The notes beneath the pieces were generated by a model. The model made no database searches and was not told where the DNA came from. It saw only the letters and a list, made by a program, of their open reading frames with translations. Shown piece by piece: positions 50,906 to 64,000 of a stretch of 64,000 nt of DNA. The DNA lies in contig NC_026656.2 in NCBI RefSeq assembly GCF_000004075.3, forward strand, positions 12,958,001-13,022,000, in the 5' to 3' direction. The DNA comes from Cucumis sativus (Eukaryota; Streptophyta; Magnoliopsida; Cucurbitales; Cucurbitaceae). The position numbers and the translations under genes were made by a program. Numbering within the stretch: the first letter of the stretch is position 1; every line of letters begins with the position of its first letter.

Positions 50906-53152
50906 CTGCTAAACCTAATTTAATTGAAAATTCGTTTCATCATATATACTTAATCGTTGTTTTAGTGTAAATTATAAAGAGGATGAGATTGTGATAATCG
51001 TGTTAAAAGGATTATGATCCATTTATGTGACGGTAAGGATTGAATAAGGTGTATATGAAATTGAATTATGGCGATGTGTGTTTGTTTGTTTGTTCTTAGA
51101 TTACATGTGAAGCGTAATTTTTTGTGATTTGGGGATAATCATTCAACTTTTAGACATTGAAGTTTGTTGGATTTGAACTAAGTCAAGTAACAAGGCTATA
51201 ATCCGTCTTGGCGAACCTGCGAATGAAATCAAGAAAATCATTCAACCACACCTATAAACAAATCCTATCAAACATTCTAGAGACCGATAATTGTTCATGG
51301 GAGCAATTCTAGCATACTTCAAACTTCGAACTTACGTATTGTACCAATCGGAAAATTATCACAAATTTTACTCTTATATAACTAACACCTTTTTTTAAAA
51401 AAAATGAGCAAAAAAAACGACCCTTAAGGTTCTTTTTTAAAAAATTCCTGAATCTTATACTAAAATCTCATACCCAAACTTATGTACTTTTATTTTATTT
51501 TTTCAAAGTCTGTTACTTTACCAAACAAATATTATATCAAAATATTACCTAATTTTACATTAAAATTTTAGTATATTAGATGGAAGGTAAATTGGATATA
51601 ATATTTGGCACAATTACCATTTTCAGTATGAGTTCAACTCAATTGGCACGGTATGTTCCTGAAGTACTCTGTTCAATGCTCAATTCCTTTACATCTAAAT
51701 TGTTAGATGAAACATTTATGTACATAAATTATGAGTTCAATTCCCTCACTTCTAAGTTATATGAAACATTTTTAAAAGAAGGTAATTCTACGTCGATCTC
51801 TCAAAAATAATTATATCGACTTCTAGAAAAATGAATTATTTAAAATAGTGGATCTTTTTATGTTAAAGTTTATTTGTTAAAGATTATTTCTCCGAAAACA
51901 ACCCTGTCGTGACAAAGTTGGAATGGTAAAGTTGTGACAAAGTTAGAATGAGAAAGTTGAAGAAAAATAGTTGTAATGGAAAACTAAGATCATAGAAATT
52001 TGAAATTTGTGAGGGTTAAAAAAAACTAAATAAAGAAGTTTATAACAAAATAATTATGGATAATTTAAATAAGCAATTTGTTCTAGTTGATTATATATAC
52101 CAAGGAAAAATTAAAAAATTAAGTACTTAGGACTCAATTCTTAAAATAAAATCGAATTAGGATTTGTATACATAATTAAAGTACTTCAATGTCCATCAAC
52201 TTGTACCTTTGCACAAAAACTATATATTAAAATAATTGTGTTATTAATTAAATCATCAATTGATAAAAAACTTAAACTCAAATTTAATTATTTATATTAT
52301 ATACAATAATTTTATCATTTTGTTTTGGAGAATGAGGTTGAATTAAAACTTGATATTGAAGCTAATTGACAATGAGTCAATTCAGTCACAGTCAAGAAAG
52401 AAAAGTTGGTATGAGAAATAACAATAAAAGAAAATTAAATAGAAAAAAGGTGGGTGGTGGATGGACAATAGAGTCAATTGGACATTAAAATAATGGATAT
52501 GTTGGTAACGTTTGAGTGGTTCCTAGAAAGTTTCTTCCTATTAATGCACCATTGGAAACTCTAAATATCACAACTTGATTAAATGAATACTTCTCTTTTC
52601 GTTTGGAAATATATATATCTTCATGTTGAGTTATATATATCTGCATATTGAGTTATATATATCTGCATATGGGGAATGATAACAAATATCTCACAAATGT
52701 CTTATTGCATTAATCTATCTTAACATAGTTAACGGATTTAGTCCTCCATACCTTTGATTTGAGATGGGTATATAGATTTATTTATTTTACATTTTCTATC
52801 ATTCATATGTAACATAATTTTACCTTAAAATAATTGATTTTATTAGGAATTTTTTAAAAAATTACGATAGTTTAAAAATTAAACTTTCATATATGATGAA
52901 AATTAAACCGTTAAACTCGAACAAATGGTTATAAAATATAAATTCTACCGTATGTATGTTTGAAGGTCTAAGTTTAATAACTCAATTTTTGTAATTGAAA
53001 GTTTAAGGATATAATAGCAAACACTATCTAGAGAAAAAAATTTTAATTTAAAATTATTATGACATTATTCATACGTTAAAAAACCCCACCATGAGGTTGA
53101 AAATTAATACTCATACCATGCATATCACAAGCTTTGTAAGATTAGTCTGCTT
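50906..53152. other. AT-rich intergenic interval between convergent genes
   Basis: Contains the 3' flanks of both small membrane-protein genes. At about 52611-52675 there are about three degenerate 22-base units (TTGAGTTATATATATCTGCA). No gene: the open frame at 51580-51810 is low-complexity AT-rich sequence with no domain. Confidence 0.5.
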
Positions 53153-53530
53153 TCAATGGAATGAGGATTGATAATAAAGCAAAACCAGAATGAGAAGGAC
53201 CAAAATGGCAATAGTCCAAGGCGAGGCACCTCGTTGAGCCAACCCGGTTGGTGATCGGCGAAATCCGAAGTTGATAAGTCGACTGGAGGAATATGAATAC
53301 ATGAAGAAAATAACGAAGATGGGCAACAAGAAAAGAAACAGCTGAAAACTTCTATTCAATTGAGCTTCATGGCCAGCATTGAACTGAGAAAACCATAGCA
53401 ACACAATGACAATGCCAAAAATGATGAGCAATTGAATTGGTGGAGGAGAGACAGAGCTTAGGGTTTGGCCTGTGCCTGTCAATCCTCGTTTCCACTCTGG
53501 ACCTCTTCTTTTTGGATAAAAACAATCCAT
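53153..53530 (-). CDS. Small two- to three-span membrane protein, unknown function
   Basis: Single-exon 125-residue protein. A hydrophilic N-terminus with RRGPEWKRG is followed by a proline-rich SPPPIQ turn. Hydrophobic spans lie near residues 32-48 (IQLLIIFGIVIVLLWF), 63-80 (FQLFLFLLPIFVIFFMYS) and 106-121 (WTIAILVLLILVLLYY), with a basic RRSP loop before the last. The layout resembles unnamed plant transmembrane-protein families, but I cannot assign function. The start is the first ATG of the frame. An inverted repeat lies about 200 bases upstream (53722-53797), in the promoter. Confidence 0.75.
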   Translation of the reverse strand: MDCFYPKRRGPEWKRGLTGTGQTLSSVSPPPIQLLIIFGIVIVLLWFSQFNAGHEAQLNRSFQLFLFLLPIFVIFFMYSYSSSRLINFGFRRSPTGLAQRGASPWTIAILVLLILVLLYYQSSFH

Positions 53531-54939
53531 TTCTCACTTGAAAATTCTATAGTGTCATGAAATAGAGACAGAGAGGGAGACTATAATATTTGGTTGTGTT
53601 GGTTTTGGGATATATTCTTTGAGTGTTGCCTCAGCCTAAGGTCATTAGGCTCTGTGGACTGATGCCTATTGGACACTCAAGTTCTTGATGCCAAGTTTGC
53701 ATTTATATCAAGTATTAGATCCTTTTTCCATCTCAAATTATCTGTGTTTTTCACGAGGTAGAATAAGAATAAAACACAGATCATTTGAGATGGAAAGAGA
53801 ATATTGTTACTTAATTAAACACTGATTAGAATAAAACAGACATAGGAAACTTATTTTCAACCATCTCTCAAGTATTCGTGGTTCAGTTTGAAACCAGAAA
53901 ATTCGATTGTAGATATATACTAAACCCGGTGTTTGTTAGCTCCAGACCGAATTGAACCAAGTGACAAATATTTGGTTTGGTTTGGTTCTGATTTCAGCTT
54001 TATATAACTATAATACAGTTTTAAGAAATTTGGAAGTATACACACGAACAGTTCAAATCGAATCGTTTCAAATTTTTGGATTAACTAATAAGAACAGTTA
54101 TGTTCGACTTTCAAATCGAAAATTGAATCTTACCATTTAAAAAATGGTTCCCTCACAATTTAAAACCCAAACAAACCAGCACTTCAATAAAAGAAAACCA
54201 AAATTTCAAATCGGTTTGACTCAATGTGATTAGTTTAATCAATGCCCCTAGTCTCCAACAAATGTAAAAACTACTATGAAAGATTCGACAGAAAAATGAA
54301 AACATGAGCATTATCCAACAAGTTATACCTATGATCTCCTTTTCTAAGACTCAGGTCCCAATTCCTGAGTCTCAATTTCTCTTGCTCTCATCTAAACAAT
54401 TTCCCCGAGCAAAGATTGTATCTTTTATTGTACATGATTGAGAAGGTTGGTTGTTTTCCCTACTTTTCGTATATCGCAAGTATAGTAGGTGCTAACAAGC
54501 ACAAATTCAAATAAGGGACAACACTTTAAGCTAAGTGTTTGTTTATGTACATCTTCAATAATTTCTAGAGACAACCCATCTAATCTTACAATATTTGGAT
54601 GTCAAGAAAATTCATATAAAATTAATTTCTAGGCAGATGATCACATTGGATTAAACCTATGACTACTTAATCATTTATTAATCAAGAAAAACATGTCGAA
54701 CTCTTATTAAACAGAAGAAATAATCTGGATCCAATAATTTATGTGCTCTAGTATTCTATAGCAAAGTAGCCTCGGGAATACAACAGAAGGATATTATTTT
54801 CTTGTCTTCATTGAAAGAAGACCCTAAACACGCCGAAAACTTGATTAGCATGGAAAAAAACATAAGGGATGTTATTATGAATACAAAACATTGCCATCCT
54901 TACCTCTTTTTCTTGACACCAGGGACTCCTAAAAAATTA
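53531..54939. other. Intergenic: promoter with hairpin, then gene-free DNA
   Basis: The first 250 bases are the promoter of the small membrane-protein gene and include the inverted repeat annotated at 53722-53797. From 53800 to 54939 I see AT-rich sequence without a gene, ending in the 3'UTR of the triosephosphate isomerase gene. Confidence 0.5.
53722..53797. repeat. Inverted repeat with about 28-base arms
   Basis: The left arm CCATCTCAAATTATCTGTGTTT and right arm AAACACAGATCATTTGAGATGG are reverse complements with about one mismatch. They are separated by about 20 bases, and weaker pairing continues outward. As RNA this would fold into a stable hairpin; as DNA it could be a small MITE or foldback element. 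Confidence 0.75.
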
Positions 54940-59083
<4,144 letters not shown>

Positions 59084-60894
59084 GGCCGAGCAAAGAAATG
59101 GGTTTGGTTGAGCTGTGCTGTCTCCGCCGCTAGAAGTGGACTGAAGAGGTGTGTTTTGTTTGGTGTCAGTTTGTGGTTCACGATCAAGATTAGGCGACTG
59201 TGTGAGTCAATAAAGTGGATATCGAAAGCGCGTATTGTCACTCTCTACGCTACCAATAGGCAAACTTTTTATTTACATCAATTAATATGTTTCTTAAAAC
59301 TTTACGTATCAATTAAATGAATAATTCAAAAATAGTAAAAAGAATATACATATATATATAATAATAGAATCAAGGTTACTACATTTTTTAATCACACAAG
59401 TAACGAATGTTTCTATATTTGCAATATGAAAAAAAAATATATCATAGACTATTTATTTCTAAATGCTTTTATCATCTTATACAAATTCTCTAAAAAGAAA
59501 ATTGGATAAATTTCTAATTATATTCTTAAATTTTTAAAATCAAATTAATAAAAAATTGATCGAAGATATTAAATTTAAAATTTATTGAAAGTATAGTTAA
59601 CCGTTGATATTTTGGTGTTACAAATCTCAAAAGAAAAATGTTAGTACGTTGAAGTATATCTCAAATATCAAAACTCTCCGACACTTTGTGGTGTTTATAA
59701 GTAACTAGATAGAGTATCAAGAAAAGGGCTTATAGATATTAGATTGTCTTATTCAACCATGTCAAAACAGAGACATTAGCTTGCGTTTTTCTATGTGTTT
59801 AATTAAACTAAATACATGGTATAGCAGGCTCGCCCCCACGGCAGTACAATAATTTTTCTCAAGCAAATCAAGTTGGATGCAATCAAAACTAGATCGAGAA
59901 GAAGCAGGCCACACTTCAACATATACTGAGGTAATATCACCACGCACTCTGCTTGCGATTGAATAACGCCATCGTCGGTGCAACAATTGTTGTCTTTCAA
60001 CGGCAAGTGATCTTTATACTACTGAACTCAATTTGCGTTCATATTTGTAATAGATTTATTGACATTTTCTGTGATATTCGATAATATGTATCAGAGTAAA
60101 GTCTTCCCTAAAAAGCATATAGATAATAATAATATATATATATATATATGTGTGTGTGTGGTGTGTGTAATATCCATGACGAAATGTTGTTAGTAACTAA
60201 TGTGTCAATAATAACTTTTATGAGCCTATATATGGCAATCACGAACATATCTAAGTAAAGAAAATACTGAATCCTCACTGTATACTTAAAAAGAAGGATT
60301 TTTCGAAAAGAAACAAAAAGAATTATAGTAAAACTTATCTCCAATCTAAACCTTTAGATTTTGACCAAGAAGATTTCAAAGGCCATAAAGTGAGGGCGCC
60401 AACTCTCTTGCACTCTTCTACTTCACCAATGTCCCGTGAACAAGTTTAAAACATATCTAGATTTTCACAAGCAGCAAACAAAGCAATATTTTTTGGGGTT
60501 ACTCATAGTATGGATGCTTTTCCACCTTTCATTCAAGACCTTCATATTTCTGGACTCAGCATTAATGGTCTCTCTTCCACCGTCTCTTTCAGCATTCAAG
60601 TCCTTCCATTCTATCCTCATAATCATTTTCACCTTATTGGTGTTACAGCCAATGATGGTGTGATTGCTCTCAAGGATCGACAAGTCGCAGTTTCTAGATT
60701 CACAATTTCAGACATAATTTCTGTACCAATATTTCACATCTATATGCTCTCAGAGTCATTACCACATGATTTTTTAAACCAAATATCTCTGTCACATTCT
60801 CTTTTATACATCAACAATGACATAACCTGGGAATTTAGCACAAGGAAACAAAAAGAATTCAAACGAATGGACCAACCATATTTAGAGTGCTTTA
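59084..60894. other. TPI promoter and gene-free region
   Basis: The first few hundred bases above 59083 are the promoter and 5'UTR of the TPI gene. A (TA)n(TG)n microsatellite lies at 60131-60168. An open frame from 60510 (MDAFPPFIQDLHISG...) runs into the LTR at 60895 and stops after about four residues of it; no domain recognised, so at most a broken gene fragment. Nothing else supported. Confidence 0.45.
60131..60168 (+). repeat. (TA)n(TG)n microsatellite
   Basis: Compound dinucleotide repeat: about nine TA followed by TG units with a GG interruption. Confidence 0.85.
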
Positions 60895-62193
60895 TGTCAC
60901 GTGGTTAGAATCTGAAGCTAACCATACGTGCGACACTTGGCTAACTACAATGCCCACGTAGCCAAGTAAGCCTTTCCTGGAAGGGGTAGTGCGCCAAGCA
61001 CTACGCCAACGGGTTGCAGCGGAAGTACTTAGGTTGGTTGCAAGACACGAGAGAGGTTGGAAGGATGAGGGAGTTTGGATGGATACGTCTTGGGAATGAT
61101 ACATTACATTCCAAGAATAGAGGAATACATATTTGGGTACAAATATGCTGTCTTCTTGTCATGGGGGTACCATGGGCAAGGTGACCTTGCTTGGCTAAGA
61201 CATGCCAAGATGCAAGGTTGCAAGGCTTGATACAAATGAGGCCCTCTCCAAGTATTTATAGACCATCCTCACCGACCTTGGGCCTTAGAAGGTCGGCCAA
61301 GGGAGATTCTAGAGATTACAAGTTCATTTGGTACATAACAAGGAAGCCTAGAACATTCTAGAGAGGACTAGACCTTTCATGACACTCGCTGTCCGTCATA
61401 ATAGCCTTCTAGAGTGTTCCAGCACGTTCCGGGGCCTTCTCGGGAGCTTCCCGCGCATTCCAGCACATTCTGGCACTGTCTCGGACGTTCTAGAGGCTTC
61501 TGGGGCTGTCTAGACCGAGCACGGGCAGGGCAGCACGCACATGGGCGTGTCTGGAGCCTTCTGGAAGCATCTGTGGGCGTCGGGTGCACGCGCGGGCCTT
61601 CCGGAGCCTTCCGCGCGCGCGCGCGGCCGTGCGCGCGCTCGCGAAGTGTCGCGCGCCTTCCCGATTCTTCTGGAAGCTTCTCGGAGGTTCTGGGGCCGTC
61701 TGGACGTTGGGCGGACATGGGCACGCTCGCTGGGGCCCGCGCGCGCCTATCGCGGGCGTGGGCTGCATGCGCGGTGCTGCACGCAGCGTCGGCATGGGCA
61801 CGCGCGCGGGGCCGTGCGTGCCATGCCTGGACGAGCATGGGCGGCCGACTGGGGCGCGCGCGGTTGCTTGACTTGCCGCCTAGCCATGCGCATGGGCCGA
61901 TGGTGGGCGCTGGTGCCGAGCGCCTATGGCCGTGTCAACGGGCATCCGGGCGTGCCATGGGGCTATGTCGTGGGCTGACACTCGGGCTGTCATGGGCACT
62001 CGTCGTGGCACGCATGCGGGGCTTGTGAGCCATCCTCGAGAGGTGCCTGCCAATGCCATAGGCATATGTCGTGGTCACCCTTGGGCTGTCTTGGGACCAC
62101 GTTGGGTTACTCCTGGGCCTTGCTGAAGGAGTTGTGGCACGTATTGGTGCAATTTTGGGGGCGATTTTTGGGGTCAAAATTTCACACGTGACA
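60895..62193. mobile_element. GC-rich putative solo LTR, about 1.3 kb
   Basis: Starts TGTCACGTGG and ends CACACGTGACA, a perfect 9-base terminal inverted repeat with TG...CA ends. TTTA flanks both sides (60891-60894 and 62194-62197), a likely short target-site duplication. A TATTTATAGA promoter-like motif lies at about 61251. From about 61390 to 62100 the sequence is dominated by G and C with long GC-alternating runs, quite unlike its surroundings. Long overlapping open frames on both strands are a by-product of this composition, not genes. No PBS, gag or pol was seen, so this is a solo LTR or similar nonautonomous unit. Confidence 0.6.
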
Positions 62194-62524
62194 TTTAGCT
62201 AATTTCTCAGTGTGGGATTTTTGCAGCAAAACAACCCTAGAACCATAACCTTATTGCTTGCACTTGTACAGCCAAGTCTAAGTAAATAAGATGAAGATGG
62301 ATTGAATGGCCGCTGCAACTCTGAAGACTTCATAAAGGAGGTAAGGTAAAAATATGTTCACAATCTCAAAATACTATTAATTTTGTAACGGCCTGTACAT
62401 TGCATTGAAGATGATCCACCTCAGTTGCAGACAACTAGATAAGCACCAAGGAGTTTTAGAGTAACTTACAGACCGTCAAAAATAAAATTCTGAGAATCAT
62501 TTAAATTGGGTGAAACTGCAACAT
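62194..62524. other. 3' flank of bHLH121-like gene
   Basis: AT-rich 3'UTR and downstream DNA of the bHLH gene on the minus strand, lying between its stop codon and the LTR. No separate feature seen. Confidence 0.5.
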
Positions 62525-63564
62525 TTATGGGCTTCCACATATATCAGTTGATTTTCGTCCATTTGGCATGCTACTAGATGAGTTGGCCTCTAAACTACGA
62601 GGTGAAGAACATCTACTTGAAGAACTCTCTACTGATAGATTGCTTTCCTTTCTGTTTTTTCCGTTTGTTTGTTCGTACGATGTATCCTGCAAATGAACAA
62701 ACTTAGTTGATGGTATGGATATATCATATAAGTATATTAACTACAGAGACCAGCTTCAGGAGGTGAGTACGATAAACTAACCTGATCTGTGGAAGATCCC
62801 GGAGTTTTCAACTCCAGGCAAGTTGCAACTTCATTAGAATCTTCACTTTTCTCAATCTTGCTTTCAATTGAGGACTTGCTCCTGGTATTTTGCTCACTCA
62901 AGTTACGAGACCGATTGTCTGACTGAATGAAAGGTGGTGCATTTTGGGAGGACTGCTGCTCGGTCAAGGAATTAGGAGGTATGTATGGGACGAAGGTTGA
63001 ACAAGGGTTTGCAATCACTCTGGGATCTGGATTACCAAAGAACGTAAAAGGCTGCAAGGATGGATGCAGGGGATATGGCCCTGGAGGCATTTGCATCGGC
63101 ATGGGAAATGGAAAGGGGGCAGGGGCCATGACAACTGAGTGATCCATGGCAGCCCAAGGATACGTAGCCCTGAGTTTCTGCTGATACTGAGTATTAAGAT
63201 TCTCAATATCAGATTTAAGCAACGCCTTCTCTTCTCTCAGATCACTCTTTTCCTGGGCTAGCTGCAGTTGAAAAAAATCATGTGATAAACTAATGTTAAT
63301 TGCTTGGTATAATATAATTGTCTAATTTATTGAGATTAGCACATTCAAAATATCATCTCCGCTTGGTTCCTCTTTAAAGTGGCACATTCAAAATTGTCTA
63401 ATTTATTTATATACTTAGACACATACAAAATATCACCTCCTGTGATTCTTCTGTTAAAGTAGCATATTCAGCTTTCAATTTGTTCACTTGAGATGTCAGA
63501 TCCTTCAGCAATTGAATGGTATCCATTAAAATGGTTGCTTTGTCATTCTTGGGCCTATCAGGAT
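62525..63564 (-). CDS. bHLH121: bHLH121/URI-like iron-homeostasis transcription factor, 3' part (5' end off the window)
   Basis: Three 3' exons are present: 63437-63564, 62782-63261, 62525-62686; phases 1, 0, 0. The basic region and helix 1 lie beyond 64000, so the protein is N-terminally incomplete here. bHLH121 (URI) pairs with subgroup IVc bHLH factors and activates iron-deficiency genes such as FIT and the Ib bHLHs. Visible: DPDRPKNDKATILMDTIQLL (end of loop and helix 2), a leucine-zipper-like coiled coil (TSQVNKLKAEY... LAQEKSDLREEKALLKSDIENL), then a Pro/Met-rich segment (PFPFPMPMQMPPGPYPLHPS), the conserved EDSNEVATCLELKTPGS motif, and a Ser-rich C-terminus. The order and the EDSNEVAT motif match bHLH121 closely, which distinguishes it from bHLH11 and IVc members. 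The last intron-exon joins are clean. The 436 bases from 63565 to 64000 are intron sequence with no further exon recognised. Confidence 0.9.
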
Positions 63565-64000
63565 CTGCAGAGTTATGGATAATATCAACGTAAGTAATCC
63601 ATGTTCCTGATCCAGAGGCAAATATCTTCACAGACAGTGACATCAAGAATCATTTATTTAAAAAAATGATCGTACTTGAAATAGATCTGTTCGAGTACAA
63701 ATGTGTTCTTGAGTCCTAAGAATAAATAATAAAAATACAGAAAGTTTGTATTCTTGCAATACAGAAACAACTCCAAACAGTATGTGATGGAGCTATTAGC
63801 TAAAATATGCCAATTTGTATTGCTGAAGAAAGGAAAATTACAAAGCTGTCAGACAGTCAGGGAGGTCTTATTCTCTCCCCTATCGACTAAGCTCACTACT
63901 TTCCACTCCGATACCTCAGTCTGATACATTGCAAACTATGGTCGTACAAGAAGGGACCCAGTCAGTTAACATCTGCTACGATATGTCCATCATTTACACA

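Noticed and set aside
61377-62177. Many long overlapping open frames on both strands in the GC-rich block
   Set aside because: They exist because stop codons are AT-rich and the block is GC-rich. All frames are Ala/Arg/Gly-rich low complexity, on both strands at once, inside a putative LTR.

Overview
This window is nuclear DNA from a flowering plant, almost certainly a eudicot. All large genes are split by AT-rich GT-AG introns, and intergenic DNA is AT-rich and littered with solo LTRs, MITEs, LINE tails and microsatellites. The gene set is plant-specific: SAUR, MRL1-type PPR, XIP aquaporin, bHLH121 and plastid triosephosphate isomerase. An XIP argues against Brassicaceae and grasses, which lack that subfamily. 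The overall look suggests Cucurbitaceae, but that is recognition, not proof.

Layout. (1) 1-3130: two tandem SAUR genes (+), products of a segmental duplication about 2.83 kb apart. (2) 3.1-6.1 kb: gene-free, with LINE debris. (3) 6079-11410 (+): eight-exon NADKc-like gene, a membrane-anchored zeta-toxin-fold NAD kinase; intron 4 holds a solo LTR with a perfect target duplication and intron 3 a perfect 65-bp tandem duplication. (4) 13359-23660 (-): 19-exon MRL1 pentatricopeptide gene (1102 aa), with a Tourist-like MITE in intron 8. (5) 23.7-28.7 kb: gene-free, with two 5S-rRNA-like (Cassandra-type) repeats. (6) 28776-30184 (-): two-exon XIP aquaporin in which both NPA boxes have lost Asn. (7) 33097-35702 (-): six-exon ERD2-like receptor. 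(8) 36.3-36.6 kb: dead Ty3/gypsy reverse-transcriptase fragment. (9) 38326-47213 (+): Urb2/Npa2-family nucleolar protein (2045 aa, ten coding exons plus a 5'UTR exon). (10) 50615-50905 (+) and 53153-53530 (-): two small convergent membrane proteins. (11) 54940-59083 (-): nine-exon plastid triosephosphate isomerase, with a third 5S-like LTR in intron 2. (12) 60895-62193: a very GC-rich 1.3-kb putative solo LTR. (13) 62525 to beyond the right edge (-): 3' part of a bHLH121 (URI)-like iron-regulatory transcription factor.

The genes are not an operon-like system. They are ordinary dispersed plant genes: auxin growth response, Ca2+/calmodulin-to-NADP signalling, rbcL mRNA stability, water/solute transport, ER retrieval, ribosome biogenesis, Calvin-cycle metabolism and iron homeostasis. 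Exon structures were assembled by eye. For every complete multi-exon gene the summed exon length is an exact multiple of three and the phases join, which supports the models. I found no strong evidence for a new multigene system. The most interesting items are the Ser-for-Asn XIP, the 5S-like repeats, the GC-rich LTR and the eukaryotic zeta-toxin-fold kinase.
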